The notes: a model not told the origin generated them from the letters alone. A stretch of DNA of 64,000 nucleotides from Zoogloea sp. 1C4 (GCF_009469605.1 NZ_SSXU01000006.1:1-64000); one strand, 5' to 3'; counted from the stretch's first letter, positions 46,347-56,642 are shown. Made by a program: numbers and translations.

Positions 46347-48977
46347 ATGGAACACCGGATTCGCATGCGGGCAATTGCCCTGGCTGTCGGCAGCACCCTG
46401 ATCCTCGCCGCCTGCGGCGGTGGTGGCAGCAGCAACCACAGCGTGAGCGGCATCGCCGCCGAAGGCCTGGCCATCGCCAACGCCGTCGTCACCATCAAGG
46501 ACGCCACCGGCGCGACGCGCAGCGTCACTACCGACGCCAGCGGCAACTACGTCTTCGACACGTCCGGCCTCAGCTTTCCGCTGATGCTCCAGGTCACCGG
46601 CACCAAGGGCGTCTGGCATGCGCTCGTCACCGAGGACGACCGTGGCAAGCCGGCCAACATCAACAACGCCACCAACAGCGTTGCGCTGCTGGCGCTTGGC
46701 GCCACGACCACGGCCGACCTGCAGGCCGCCTTCGCCGCCAGCAGCTTCAAGTCGGTGAGCAACACCGCCGTCGCCAATGCGGACTCCCGCCTCCTCGACG
46801 CCCTCGAAGCCGAACTCGGCAAGCGCCCCGAAAGCCTGCGCAGCGCGCGCTTCACGCCTGGCACCGCCGAGGCCGAAGGCGACGAGATGGACCGCCTGCT
46901 CACCCTGGTCGATGCCCGCCCGAGCGGCGGCGGCTTCGGCACCTACAACGTGATGCCGGAACACGTCTGGGCCGACACCTACACCACCAAGACCTACGAC
47001 GGCGTCTCCGACGACCTGCTCACCGCCGGCTACGGCAAGAGCGGTCTCTCCGCCGCCACCACCGCGATCTTCGGCAGCGCCGCCGAACTGCGCCGCTACG
47101 CCATCCACACCAACTACCGGGCGCTGGTGGACGCCAACAAGGCGGCCGGTGGCTTTGGCACGCTCTACGGCCCCAACATCGACGTGAATGGCAACGACAC
47201 CCTGGGCGAAGGCAAGGTTCCGGGGCTCGAGGCCATCGCCTATTCGGGCGATTCCAGCGGCAAGCGCAAGGTCACGCTGATGGTCCAGGTGCCCGACAGC
47301 TTCGACCGGACCAAACCCTGCATCGTCACCGCCACCTCGTCCGGCTCCCGCGGCATCTACGGCGCCATCGGCACCTCGGGCGAATGGGGCCTCAAGCACG
47401 GCTGCGCGGTGGCCTACACCGACAAGGGCAGCGGCAACGGCATGCACGACCTGGCCCGCGACACGGTGAACATGATCGACGGCACGGTCTCGACGGCGTC
47501 GGCTGCCGGCAAGAAGGCCCACTTCGCGGCCGACATCACCAAGAGCCAACTCGACGCCTTCAACGCCGCCTACCCCAACCGCATCGCCTACAAGCACGCC
47601 CACTCCCAGCAGAACCCCGAGAAGGACTGGGGCCGCAACACGCTGGATGCGGTCGCCTTCGCCTTCTACGTGCTCAACGAGAAGTACTCGACCGCCGATG
47701 CCAGCGGCAAGAAGCCGCGGGTGATCCGCCCGGCCAACACCATCGTGATCGCCTCGTCGGCCTCAAACGGCGCCGGCGCCGCGCTGATGGCCGCCGAGCA
47801 GGACCGCCTCGGCCTGATCGACGGCGTGGCGGTGAGCGAGCCGCAGATCCAGCCGAAGGACGTCTCGGGCATCACGATCAAGCAGGGCTCGGCCACCGTG
47901 CCCACCATCGGCAAACCGCTGCTGGATTACTTCACCTACGCCAACCTCTACCAACCCTGCGCCGCGCTGTCGTCGGCCGCCGCTGGCGGGCCTGCCGGCG
48001 CTGCGCTGGCCTTCTATGCCACCGATCGCTGCACCTCGCTGAAGGAAAAGGGCCTGCTCACCGCTGCCACCCTCGCCGGTCAGGCCGACGAGGCGCTGCA
48101 GAAGCTCCACGCCTACGGCTGGGCCGCCGAGCACGACGTGCTCCACGCCACCCACCACGCCTTCGCCACCCCGTCCATCGTCGTCACCTACCTCAACACC
48201 CTCGGGCGCTTCAGCGTGCTCGATAACGTCTGCGGCTTCAGCTTCGCCACCACCAGCGGTACGGGCGCGGTGACGGCCACTACAGCGGTCATCCAGTCGA
48301 TGATCTTCTCGGTGGGTAACGGCGTGCCGCCCACCAGCGGCATCAACCTGGTCTACAACGACGCAGTGGGCGGCCCAACCCGCGACATCCTGGCCAAGTC
48401 GCCCTCCACCAACCGGGCCGACGGTGCGCTCGACGGCGCCCTGTGCGCCCGGGCGATGGTCACCGGTCTCGATCCGGTGACGGGTGCCAAGCTCACCGGC
48501 ACCCAGCTGGCTCTGTCCGAGAAGGTCCAGAAGGGCATCCGCGAGGTGCAGGTCGAGGCGAAGCTCGGTACCAAGCCGACGATCATCGTGGCCGGTCGCT
48601 CCGACACGCTGATCCCGGTCAATCACGCTGCCCGGGCCTACTACGGCGCCGGCCAGAAGGCCGGCAGCAGCGCGCTTCGCTACTACGAGGTGACCAACGC
48701 CCAGCACTTCGACACCTTCATCGATCTGCTGCCCGGCTACGACAGCCGGATCGTGCCGCTGCACGTGTACTTCAATCAGGCCCTCGACTTGATGTACGCC
48801 CACCTCAAGACCGGCGCGCCGCTGCCCGCATCCCAGGTGGTGCACACCACGCCGCGGGGCGGCACGGCCGGCAGCGCGCCGGCGATCAGCGCCAGCAACG
48901 TACCGCGGATCGCCACCAGCCCGGCGGCCGCCGACGTGATCGGCTACGCGGCAGGTACCGTGAGCGTGCCCGACTGA
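46347..48977 (+). CDS. 3-hydroxybutyrate oligomer hydrolase, lipoprotein form
   Basis: The 876-residue protein has a lipobox (STLILAACGGGG, Cys about 22), a carboxypeptidase-regulatory-like or Ig-like N-domain (VTIKDATGATRSVTTDASGN, about 40-110), and a large alpha/beta-hydrolase body of the 3HB-oligomer hydrolase type (VTATSSGSRGIYGAIGTSGE; nucleophile region IASSASNGAGAALM). It would release hydroxybutyrate from PHB oligomers. The export signal and lipid anchor are notable; intracellular enzymes of this kind also exist. RBS GGAGGAG precedes the ATG. Confidence 0.85.
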   Translation: MEHRIRMRAIALAVGSTLILAACGGGGSSNHSVSGIAAEGLAIANAVVTIKDATGATRSVTTDASGNYVFDTSGLSFPLMLQVTGTKGVWHALVTEDDRGKPANINNATNSVALLALGATTTADLQAAFAASSFKSVSNTAVANADSRLLDALEAELGKRPESLRSARFTPGTAEAEGDEMDRLLTLVDARPSGGGFGTYNVMPEHVWADTYTTKTYDGVSDDLLTAGYGKSGLSAATTAIFGSAAELRRYAIHTNYRALVDANKAAGGFGTLYGPNIDVNGNDTLGEGKVPGLEAIAYSGDSSGKRKVTLMVQVPDSFDRTKPCIVTATSSGSRGIYGAIGTSGEWGLKHGCAVAYTDKGSGNGMHDLARDTVNMIDGTVSTASAAGKKAHFAADITKSQLDAFNAAYPNRIAYKHAHSQQNPEKDWGRNTLDAVAFAFYVLNEKYSTADASGKKPRVIRPANTIVIASSASNGAGAALMAAEQDRLGLIDGVAVSEPQIQPKDVSGITIKQGSATVPTIGKPLLDYFTYANLYQPCAALSSAAAGGPAGAALAFYATDRCTSLKEKGLLTAATLAGQADEALQKLHAYGWAAEHDVLHATHHAFATPSIVVTYLNTLGRFSVLDNVCGFSFATTSGTGAVTATTAVIQSMIFSVGNGVPPTSGINLVYNDAVGGPTRDILAKSPSTNRADGALDGALCARAMVTGLDPVTGAKLTGTQLALSEKVQKGIREVQVEAKLGTKPTIIVAGRSDTLIPVNHAARAYYGAGQKAGSSALRYYEVTNAQHFDTFIDLLPGYDSRIVPLHVYFNQALDLMYAHLKTGAPLPASQVVHTTPRGGTAGSAPAISASNVPRIATSPAAADVIGYAAGTVSVPD

Positions 48978-49028
48978 TCGGCCGCATGCACAAAGCCCGG
49001 CGAATGCCGGGCTTTGGGTCGATGCAAC

Positions 49029-49070
49029 AAAAAACGGGGGTGGGCCGTTGCCGGCACACCCCCGTTTTTA
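49029..49070 (-). terminator. Rho-independent terminator of idh (minus strand)
   Basis: A stem of AAAACGGGGGTG and its complement flank a GGCCGTTGCCGGCAC loop and carry T- and A-runs at both ends, so the hairpin can work in both directions. A second hairpin (CAAAGCCCGG/CCGGGCTTTG, 48991-49016) precedes it for the plus-strand gene. Confidence 0.85.
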
Positions 49071-49101
49071 CTGGCCCCCGTGCAGGCGGGCCAGGCTTTC
49101 C

Positions 49102-51339
49102 TTACACCCGGGCAGCCTTCAGGGCGGCGTTCAGGGTCGGGCTCGGACGCATCACGGCCTTGCACTTGTCGGAATCGGCCTTGTAGTAGCCACCGATATC
49201 CACGGCCTTGCCCTGGACGGTCTTCAGCTCGGCAACGATCTGCTGTTCGCTGTCGGTGAGGGCCTTGGCCAGCTTGGCGAAGTGAGCGGCCAGCTCGGCG
49301 TCCTCGGTCTGGTTCGCCAGTTCCTGGGCCCAGAACATGGCCAGGTAGAACTGGGAGCCGCGGTTGTCGAGCTCACCGGTCTTCGGCGACGGCGACTTGC
49401 GGTTGTCGAGCAGCTTGCCGGTGGCGGCGTCGAGGGTCTTGGCGAGCAGCACGGCGCGCTTGTTGCCTTCCTTGAGGCCCAGGTCTTCCAGCGACACGGC
49501 CAGAGCCAGGAACTCGCCCAGGGAATCCCAGCGCAGGTGGTTTTCTTCGGTGAGCTGCTGGACGTGCTTCGGCGCGGAGCCGCCGGCACCGGTTTCGTAC
49601 ATGCCGCCGCCAGCCATCAGCGGGACGATGGACAGCATCTTGGCGGAGGTGCCCAGTTCCATGATCGGGAACAGGTCGGTGAGGTAGTCGCGCAGGATGT
49701 TGCCGGTGACGGAGATGGTGTCGAGGCCGCGGATCACGCGCTCCAGGGTGAAGCGCATGGCGCGGACCTGGGACATGATGTAGATCTCGAGGCCGCTGGT
49801 GTCGTGATCCTTCAGGTAGGTCTGGACCTTCTTGATCAGCTCGGCTTCGTGCGGGCGGTAGGAATCCAGCCAGAACACGGCCGGGGTGTTGGAGTTGCGG
49901 GCACGGGTGACGGCCAGCTTGACCCAGTCGCGGATCGGGGCGTCCTTCACCTGGCACATGCGCCAGATGTCGCCGGCTTCGACGTTCTGGGTGAGCAGCA
50001 CTTCACCGGTGTCGATGTCGACGATGTTGGCGATGCCGTCTTCGGCGATCTCGAAGGTCTTGTCGTGGGAACCGTATTCTTCGGCCTTCTGGGCCATCAG
50101 GCCGACGTTCGGCACGGTGCCCATGGTCTTCGGGTCGAAGTTGCCGTTGGTCTTGCAGAAGTTGATCATCTCCTGGTAGATCCGGGCGAAGGTCGATTCC
50201 GGCATCACGGCCTTGCAGTCAGCCGGCTTGCCATCGGCACCCCACATCTTGCCGCCCTGGCGGATCATCGCCGGCATGGAGGCATCGACGATCACGTCGT
50301 TGGGGGAGTGGAAGTTGGTGATGCCCTTGGCGGAGTCGACCATCGCCAGCTTCGGACGGTGTTCCTGGCAGGCGTGCAGGTCGCGGATGATCTCGTCGCG
50401 CTTGGATTCCGGCAGGGTCTTGATCTTTTCGTACAGGTCAACCATGCCGTTGTTGACGTTGATGCCCAGCTCGTTGAACAGCGCTTCGTGCTTCTCGAAG
50501 GCTTCCTTGTAGAAGATGCGCACGCAGTGGCCGAACACGATCGGGTGCGAGATCTTCATCATCGTCGCCTTCACGTGCAGCGAGAACAGGATGCCGGACT
50601 CACGGCAGTCTTCCAGCTGGTCCTCGTAGAACTTGCACAGGGCCTTCTTGCTCATGAACATCGAGTCGATGATCTCGCCTTCGAGCAGCGCGACCTTCGG
50701 CTTGAGCACTGTGATCTTGCCGCCCTTGGCGATGAGCTCCATGCGCACGTTGCGGGCCTTGTCCAGGGTCATGGACTTTTCGCCGTGGTAGAAGTCGCCG
50801 TGGTGCATGTGGGAGACGTGGGTCTGCGACCACTGCTTCCATTCGCCCATCGAGTGCGGGTTCTTGCGGGCGTAGTTCTTGACGGCGAGGGGAGCGCGGC
50901 GGTCAGAGTTGCCTTCACGCAGCACCGGGTTCACTGCCGAGCCCAGGCACTTGCCATAGCGGGTGGCGATCGCCTTCTCCTCTTCGGTGGTCGGGGCCTC
51001 CGGGTAGTCGGGGATCGGGTAGCCCTTGGCCTGCAGCTCCTTCACACAGGCCTTGAGCTGGGCGACGGAGGCGCTGATGTTCGGCAGCTTGATGATGTTG
51101 GCGTCTGGCTCGAGGGTCTTCTTGCCCAGCGCGCCGAGGGTGTCGGGAACCTTCTGCTCGTCGCTCAGGCATTCGGAGAACTCGGCGAGCACGCGGGCAG
51201 AGACGGAGATGTCAGCCTTCTCGATCTCGATGCCCGCCGGGCCGGTGAAGGTCCGGATGATGGGAAGAAATGCGCACGTTGCGAGCAGCGGGGCTTCGTC
51301 CGTGAGCGTGTAGATGATCTTCGATTTCCCAGTAGCCAT
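49102..51339 (-). CDS. Monomeric NADP-dependent isocitrate dehydrogenase
   Basis: The 745-residue protein belongs to the monomeric Idh-II family, unrelated in sequence to icd. It starts [21 protein letters not shown] and has the substrate- and metal-binding segments [19 protein letters not shown] and [19 protein letters not shown], and [18 protein letters not shown]. It catalyses the same oxidative decarboxylation but lacks the AceK-phosphorylated serine. Length is normal. Confidence 0.95.
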   Translation of the reverse strand: MATGKSKIIYTLTDEAPLLATCAFLPIIRTFTGPAGIEIEKADISVSARVLAEFSECLSDEQKVPDTLGALGKKTLEPDANIIKLPNISASVAQLKACVKELQAKGYPIPDYPEAPTTEEEKAIATRYGKCLGSAVNPVLREGNSDRRAPLAVKNYARKNPHSMGEWKQWSQTHVSHMHHGDFYHGEKSMTLDKARNVRMELIAKGGKITVLKPKVALLEGEIIDSMFMSKKALCKFYEDQLEDCRESGILFSLHVKATMMKISHPIVFGHCVRIFYKEAFEKHEALFNELGINVNNGMVDLYEKIKTLPESKRDEIIRDLHACQEHRPKLAMVDSAKGITNFHSPNDVIVDASMPAMIRQGGKMWGADGKPADCKAVMPESTFARIYQEMINFCKTNGNFDPKTMGTVPNVGLMAQKAEEYGSHDKTFEIAEDGIANIVDIDTGEVLLTQNVEAGDIWRMCQVKDAPIRDWVKLAVTRARNSNTPAVFWLDSYRPHEAELIKKVQTYLKDHDTSGLEIYIMSQVRAMRFTLERVIRGLDTISVTGNILRDYLTDLFPIMELGTSAKMLSIVPLMAGGGMYETGAGGSAPKHVQQLTEENHLRWDSLGEFLALAVSLEDLGLKEGNKRAVLLAKTLDAATGKLLDNRKSPSPKTGELDNRGSQFYLAMFWAQELANQTEDAELAAHFAKLAKALTDSEQQIVAELKTVQGKAVDIGGYYKADSDKCKAVMRPSPTLNAALKAARV

Positions 51340-51531
51340 TTGTCTTCCCTCAGTATTGGATTATTTTGACGACAGCCCTGCGCAAGCCTCGATGGTCCGG
51401 CGCGCTTGCAAAATGCGCTTTCTGAAATGCGATTTCACAACCTGAGAAAAATATCACGTATCCCGCCGCTCTGCATCCATGCCGTGATGCCTTCCCGCGA
51501 AATTGACACGCCGGGCGATGACGGTGGACGC

Positions 51532-51576
51532 AAAAAAGCCCGCGCTGCCGAAGCAGGGCGGGCTTTTCTGTGCCTG
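51532..51576 (-). terminator. Rho-independent terminator of the phasin gene
   Basis: Minus-strand stem GCCCGCCCTGC/GCAGCGCGGGC with a short loop and a run of six T. It lies 45 bases past the phasin stop. Confidence 0.85.
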
Positions 51577-51620
51577 TCAGGCGGACGCGCGGGGCGTCCG
51601 CTTCCAGTCAGCTGGCCAGA

Positions 51621-52181
51621 TTAGGCAGCCTTCTTGGAGGACTTGGCGGGAGCGGTGGTGCTGACGGCCTTGACGGTGGCGTTGGTCGCGGCAGCCACGT
51701 TGGCTTCGGCGATCTCGGCGACTTGCTTGGCAGCCTTGGTCACGCTGTCGTAGGCGGAGTTGGCGGCGGCGATGGCGGACTTGACAGCAGCCACGGCGAC
51801 GTCGGAACCGGCGGGAGCGGACTTGGCAGCCTTGTCGAGGGCGGCAGCGAAGGTCTTGTTGGCTTCAGCGACTTGAGCTTCGAACAGCTTGGAAACTTCT
51901 TCCTGGGTCTGGGAAGCGATTTCGTAGATGCTGCGGGAGTAGGCAACGGCCTTCTCGACAACCGGCTGGGCCAGGGAGGTCTGCAGGGCCAGCAGCTCTT
52001 GAGCATCCTTGGCGCCCATCAGGGTCTTGGCGGCGGCGACGGAGTCTTCCAGAACAGCGCGGGCGGTGTTCAGGTTGAGGGCAGCGATGCGCTCGGCGCT
52101 GGCGAAGGCGGTGTTGGCCAGGGTCAGCAGGGTTTCGACGTTAGCCTTGTTGGCAGCAACGATTTGTTCGGGGGTGGTCAT
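51621..52181 (-). CDS. phaP: Phasin, PHB-granule surface protein
   Basis: The 186-residue protein begins MTTPEQIVAANKANVETLLT and is almost wholly helical with an alanine/lysine-rich tail, the phasin_2 pattern (FASAERIAALNLNTARAVLE, YSRSIYEIASQTQEEVSKLF). Phasins coat PHB granules and control their size. The promoter (52260-52287) and flanking operator-like repeats suggest control by a PhaR-type repressor. Confidence 0.95.
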   Translation of the reverse strand: MTTPEQIVAANKANVETLLTLANTAFASAERIAALNLNTARAVLEDSVAAAKTLMGAKDAQELLALQTSLAQPVVEKAVAYSRSIYEIASQTQEEVSKLFEAQVAEANKTFAAALDKAAKSAPAGSDVAVAAVKSAIAAANSAYDSVTKAAKQVAEIAEANVAAATNATVKAVSTTAPAKSSKKAA

Positions 52182-52235
52182 GTCAATCTCCTTAAGTGAA
52201 TGTGGATCTATTACCTGAAATCATCCGACGCCTCT

Positions 52236-52310
52236 TTGTGCGTCGCAGCAATGGAGTCCATTATATTCAGAGCGGGAGAGCTGTCAACAACTATTTGTTG
52301 CGACGCACAA
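52236..52310 (-). promoter_or_regulatory. Two inverted TTGTGCGTCGCA-NCAA operator candidates flanking the phasin promoter
   Basis: TTGTGCGTCGCAGCAA at 52236-52251 and its inverted near-copy TTGTTGCGACGCACAA at 52295-52310 lie just after the start site and just before the -35 element. TGC-rich boxes like these bind the PHB-responsive repressor PhaR in other bacteria. The assignment to PhaR is inference. Confidence 0.6.
52260..52287 (-). promoter_or_regulatory. Sigma-70 promoter of the phasin gene
   Basis: Minus strand: TTGACA (52282-52287), 16-bp spacer, TATAAT (52260-52265). Both hexamers match consensus exactly. Expected start is near 52253, about 72 bases before the phasin ATG. Confidence 0.9.
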
Positions 52311-52416
52311 TAATCTTTGTGGCGCTGCAATTCTTTTGCAATCAAACAGTTGTACGGATTTTCCGAAACCACCCGAAGACCGTTGAGGGCTGCGGCTTTG
52401 CGTCGCATCATGCCCA

Positions 52417-52977
52417 TTACGGGTTGGTTGCGCCGTCCTTCTTCTTGGGCTGGATGGTGACCTGCACGCGACCCTGCTGGCTGGGCAGGGTGGTGGCGTT
52501 GGGGCCGTTGGTGACCAGGTAGGTTTCGGTGACGCCGTTGAACTGGATGTACTGGCCGCGCACTTCGTCCTCGCCGCTCTTCACGCGGGCGCGGAGGAAG
52601 AACTGGGAGAGCTCGCTGCGGGCGTCGTGTTCGATGCGCTCGCCTTCGCCGTCGACCCACTCATTCTTGCCTTCGCGCTTCTGGCGGAAGCGGGCGAGGC
52701 CGCCGTCGCCGCCGGTGGCGATGCCGCGCTGGTAGCCTTCCTGATCCTGGCTCACCACCAGCTTGTCGCTGCGGATGGTGAGGGTGCCCTGGGTGAGCAC
52801 GACGTGGCCTTCGAAGATGTGGATCTTGTTCTTGTCGTCCACCGTCACCTTGTCGGCCTCGATGTTGACCGGCTTGCCACGGTCGGCCTTTTCGGCGTGG
52901 GCGGGAGCGGCCAGCGCGAGGGTGGCGATGGCGATGAGGGGGGCGAGATGGGCGTGCAGCCGGAAGAATGGTTTCAT
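52417..52977 (-). CDS. lptA: LptA, periplasmic LPS-transport bridge protein
   Basis: The 186-residue protein has a signal peptide (LAPLIAIATLALAAPAHA, cleaved near residue 28) and an OstA/LptA beta-jellyroll (VNIEADKVTVDDKNKIHIFE, GEGERIEHDARSELSQF). It carries lipopolysaccharide across the periplasm. Its start overlaps the lptC stop (ATGA). Confidence 0.93.
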   Translation of the reverse strand: MKPFFRLHAHLAPLIAIATLALAAPAHAEKADRGKPVNIEADKVTVDDKNKIHIFEGHVVLTQGTLTIRSDKLVVSQDQEGYQRGIATGGDGGLARFRQKREGKNEWVDGEGERIEHDARSELSQFFLRARVKSGEDEVRGQYIQFNGVTETYLVTNGPNATTLPSQQGRVQVTIQPKKKDGATNP

Positions 52978-53555
52978 GGTTTCGGCGTCGGGGTGTTTCG
53001 GTAGATGGTGCCGCGGACCTGGCCCTGCAGACGGACCTCGCCGACGATGTTGTCGCTTTCCATGCGCTGGGCGTTGATCACCGTCTTGCCCTGGGTGAGC
53101 ACCACGGGTTTGTCGGAGCGCATCTTCTCGTCGTCGGGCCAGACGGTCATTTCCTCGGTGCGGAGGGTGGATTCGGGCTTGCCGGCGGTGGCGTCGCGGC
53201 GGACGAAGACGTTGTCGGTGAGGACGACGGCGTCGCCGTCCTTGTTGACACGGGCGAAGTTGGATTCGACCCACACCGGCTCGGGCCGGTTGAGGTAGTT
53301 GAGGCGCGGGCGGACGAGTTCGGTGGTTTCGTCGTCGGCGTAGTGGACCATCCGGTCGGCTACCAGCACGTACTGGATCTTGCCGGTGAGGTCGAATCGG
53401 CGGACGGTGAGCTTGTCGGCGGAGAAGTCGGCCTCGTGCGCTTTTTCGGCCCGTGCGACGGCCGGCTGCTGGGTGACCCGGTCGAGCCACACCGAGACGC
53501 CGGCGAGGAGGGTCAGCACCACGAGGGGGAAGAGGCTGTGGCCCCGGCCGTTCAT
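52974..53555 (-). CDS. lptC: LptC, membrane-anchored LPS-export protein
   Basis: The 193-residue protein has one N-terminal anchor (HSLFPLVVLTLLAGVSVWLD) and the LptC jellyroll (KLTVRRFDLTGKIQYVLVAD, FVRRDATAGKPESTLRTEEM). It receives LPS from LptB2FG. It follows kdsD after 34 bp, with no kdsC between them. Confidence 0.92.
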   Translation of the reverse strand: MNGRGHSLFPLVVLTLLAGVSVWLDRVTQQPAVARAEKAHEADFSADKLTVRRFDLTGKIQYVLVADRMVHYADDETTELVRPRLNYLNRPEPVWVESNFARVNKDGDAVVLTDNVFVRRDATAGKPESTLRTEEMTVWPDDEKMRSDKPVVLTQGKTVINAQRMESDNIVGEVRLQGQVRGTIYRNTPTPKP

Positions 53556-53589
53556 CGGGCGCTCCGCGAAGTGTGGGTTGCGGCTGCCA

Positions 53590-54582
53590 TCAGATGACCT
53601 TGGCGAGCATCAGATCGTGATGGTTGAGAGCGCCGATCAGGCGGCCGGTGGCATCCGCCACCAGCAACTGGCTGATGCGCCGGGTCTCCATCATCTCGGC
53701 GGCCTCGACGGCGAGGGCTTCCGGGTGGATGGTGCGCGGGCCGCGGCTCATCACGTCGGCCACGCGGGCGGTGGTGAAGTTGCAGCCGCTGGCGAGCGAG
53801 CGACGCAGGTCGCCGTCGGTGTAGATGCCGACGATGAGCTGGTCGGTGTCGACGATGGCGGTCATGCCCATGCCGGCGCGGGTCATCTCCATCAGCGCGT
53901 CGGCCAGCAGCGCGTCTTCGGTGACCTGCGGAACGGCGGCGCCGCTGCGCATCACGTCGGAGACGTGGGTGAGCAGGCGTCGGCCGAGGGCGCCGCCCGG
54001 GTGCGAGCGGGCGAAGTCGTCGGCGCCAAAGCCGCGGGCGTCGAGGAGCGCCACCGCGAGGGCGTCGGACAGGGCCAGGCTGGCGGTGGTGCTGGCAGTC
54101 GGGGCCAGGTTGAGGGGGCAGGCTTCTTCCTTCACCGCGCCGTTGAGATGCACGTCGGCCTCGCGGGCGAGGGGCGAATCCGGGTTGCCGGTGATGGCGA
54201 TCAGCCGGGCGCCCTGGCGCTTGACGAGGGGGACGATCTTGAGGAGTTCTTCGCCGGAGCCGGAGTAGGACAGGGCGATCAGCACGTCGTTGGCGGTGAT
54301 CATGCCCAGGTCGCCGTGGGCTGCCTCGGCAGCGTGCACGAAATACGCAGGCGTGCCCGTGCTGGCGAGGGTGGCGGCGAACTTGCGCCCGATGTGGCCC
54401 GACTTGCCGACGCCCGACACGATGACCCGGCCGCTGGAGGCGAGGATCAGGTCGACGGCCTTGACGAATTCCGGGCCAAGCTGGTCGGCGAGCGCGTGAA
54501 CGGCTTCGGCCTCGATCTCGAGGACGCGGCGGGCAAGGGCGAGGACGCGGTCGTGCGCAGCGGGATTCGGGGCGGAGCTCAT
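53590..54582 (-). CDS. kdsD: KdsD, arabinose-5-phosphate isomerase
   Basis: The 330-residue protein has an N-terminal SIS isomerase domain (VIVSGVGKSGHIGRKFAATL) and two CBS domains (PQVTEDALLADALMEMTRAG; MSRGPRTIHPEALAVEAAEM). It makes the arabinose-5-phosphate precursor of KDO for LPS. The adjacent lptC-lptA fits LPS synthesis. Confidence 0.95.
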   Translation of the reverse strand: MSSAPNPAAHDRVLALARRVLEIEAEAVHALADQLGPEFVKAVDLILASSGRVIVSGVGKSGHIGRKFAATLASTGTPAYFVHAAEAAHGDLGMITANDVLIALSYSGSGEELLKIVPLVKRQGARLIAITGNPDSPLAREADVHLNGAVKEEACPLNLAPTASTTASLALSDALAVALLDARGFGADDFARSHPGGALGRRLLTHVSDVMRSGAAVPQVTEDALLADALMEMTRAGMGMTAIVDTDQLIVGIYTDGDLRRSLASGCNFTTARVADVMSRGPRTIHPEALAVEAAEMMETRRISQLLVADATGRLIGALNHHDLMLAKVI

Positions 54583-54662
54583 GGGCGGCGTGGGTATAAT
54601 CGGGCTCAGGAGTATATCAGATCGACTATTCCGCCCGTCCCGGGCGCCCCTTGCTGCCTTCC

Positions 54663-56639
54663 ATGGTCAATACCCTCGAGCTTGTGCTCGCCCTTCTTGC
54701 CGGCGCAGTGCTGGTGGTCGGAATCTTCCGGTCGCTCAACCTGCCGCCGGTGCTCGGTTACCTGATGGTCGGTGCGGCCGTCGGGCCCCACGCGATGAAC
54801 CTGATGCCGGATACCGGCGGCGCGCGCTACCTCGCCGAGTTCGGCGTGGTGTTCCTGATGTTCACCATCGGGCTGGAGTTCTCGCTGCCGCGGCTGTACA
54901 GCATGAAGCGCATCGTGTTCGGGCTGGGGGCGATGCAGGTGCTGGCGTCGATCGTGCTGGCGATGATCGCCGGGCGCATCGGCGGGCTGGGCTGGGGCGC
55001 CGGTTTTGCGCTGGGCGGCACGCTGGCGATGTCGTCCACGGCGATCCTCTCCAAGCTGCTTTCGGATCGCCTTGAGCTGGATTCCAAGCACGGCCGCGAG
55101 ACCATCGGCGTGCTGCTGTTCCAGGATTTGGCGGTGGTGCCGCTCTTGATCCTGATCCCTGCGTTGTCGGGGCCGGCCGATGCGCTGTTCGAAACCCTGG
55201 CGCTGGCGACGGCCAAGGCGGTGGCGCTGCTTTCGCTGGTGCTGTTCTTCGGCCAGCGGGTGATGCGGACGTGGTTCTTCTACGTGGCGCGCCAGAAGTC
55301 GGCCGAGCTGTTCATGCTCAACGTGCTGCTGATCACCCTCGGGCTGGCGTGGCTGACCGAGATCGTCGGGCTGTCGCTGGCGCTGGGGGCTTTCCTGGCG
55401 GGGATGCTGATCTCCGAGACCGAATACCGCTACCACGTGGAAGAAGACATCAAGCCTTTCCGCGACGTGCTGCTGGGGCTGTTCTTCGTCACGGTGGGGA
55501 TGTTCCTCGACGTGGGGCAGATCATCCTCAGCCTGCCAGCGGTGCTGGCCATGCTGGCGGCGCTGCTGGTGGGCAAGTTCCTGATCGCCGGGGCGGCGTC
55601 GCGCCTGCTGGGCAGCCCCCAGGGCACCGCGGCGCGTACCGGCCTGTGGCTCTGCGCGGGGGGCGAGTTCGGTTTTGTGCTGTTGTCGCAGATTGACGAG
55701 GCCAGGCTGCTGCCTGCGGCGTTGTCGCAGGTGGTGGTGGCGGCGCTGGTGCTGTCGATGCTGCTGGCGCCGCTGATCGTGCAGGCCAGCGAGAAGATCG
55801 TGCTGCGTCTGGTGCCGTCGGAGTGGATGAGCCGCTCGCTGCAGCTCACCAGCATCGCCACCCAGTCGATGTTCGTGGACAAGCACGCGATCCTGTGCGG
55901 CTTCGGCCGGAACGGCCAGTACCTCGGGCGCCTGCTGGAGCAGGAGGGCATCACCTACATCGCGCTGGATCTCGACCCGGAGCGGGTGCGCGAAGCCGCC
56001 GCGGCGGGCGAGACGGTGGTGTTCGGCGATGCGGCCAAGCGCGAGACGCTGATGGCGGCGGGCATCGCCCGGGCGTCGGTGGTGGTCATCACCTATGCCG
56101 ATACCGACGCGGCGCTGCGGGCGATGAGCATGGTCCGGGCCTGCCGGCCGGACGTGCCGGTGGTGGTGCGCACCGCCGACGAGCGGGACCTGGAAAGGCT
56201 GCAGGAGGCCGGTGCCGCCGAGGTGGTGCCGGAGTCGGTGGAGTCGTCGCTGATGCTGGCCTCCCACGCGCTGGCGCTGGTGGGGATTCCGCTGCCGCGC
56301 ATCCTCAAGCGCATCCGCGAGATCCGCGCCGAGCGCTACCACCTGCTGCGCGGCATCTACCGGGGCGGCGAGCACCTGCATGAGGAATCCCTCGAGGAGC
56401 GCCAGCAGGTGCGTCTGCACTCGGTGCCGCTGGACGCTGGCGCCTACGCGATCGGCAAGAGTCTCGCCGAGCTGCGCCTGAAGGAGCTGGGCGTGGAGAT
56501 CACCGCGGTGCGGCGTCAGCGCATCCGGGTGGTCGACCCGGTGCCCGAGACGCGGCTTGAGCTGGAAGACGTGCTGGTGTTGCTGGGCACGCCGTCGCAG
56601 ATATCCAGCGCCGAGACCCGGCTGCTGAAGGGCGTCTGA
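54663..56639 (+). CDS. Kef-type (CPA2) potassium/proton antiporter
   Basis: The 658-residue protein has about 12 membrane helices (residues 1-385; VVFLMFTIGLEFSLPRLYS, GTLAMSSTAILSKLLSDRLE), a TrkA-N Rossmann domain (HAILCGFGRNGQYLGRLLEQ) and a TrkA-C domain near the C-terminus. It is a YbaL/KefB-type exchanger regulated by nucleotides. It is divergent from kdsD. The ATG at 54663 is used; a TTG at 54651 would add four residues. Confidence 0.93.
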   Translation: MVNTLELVLALLAGAVLVVGIFRSLNLPPVLGYLMVGAAVGPHAMNLMPDTGGARYLAEFGVVFLMFTIGLEFSLPRLYSMKRIVFGLGAMQVLASIVLAMIAGRIGGLGWGAGFALGGTLAMSSTAILSKLLSDRLELDSKHGRETIGVLLFQDLAVVPLLILIPALSGPADALFETLALATAKAVALLSLVLFFGQRVMRTWFFYVARQKSAELFMLNVLLITLGLAWLTEIVGLSLALGAFLAGMLISETEYRYHVEEDIKPFRDVLLGLFFVTVGMFLDVGQIILSLPAVLAMLAALLVGKFLIAGAASRLLGSPQGTAARTGLWLCAGGEFGFVLLSQIDEARLLPAALSQVVVAALVLSMLLAPLIVQASEKIVLRLVPSEWMSRSLQLTSIATQSMFVDKHAILCGFGRNGQYLGRLLEQEGITYIALDLDPERVREAAAAGETVVFGDAAKRETLMAAGIARASVVVITYADTDAALRAMSMVRACRPDVPVVVRTADERDLERLQEAGAAEVVPESVESSLMLASHALALVGIPLPRILKRIREIRAERYHLLRGIYRGGEHLHEESLEERQQVRLHSVPLDAGAYAIGKSLAELRLKELGVEITAVRRQRIRVVDPVPETRLELEDVLVLLGTPSQISSAETRLLKGV

Positions 56640-56642
56640 GCC

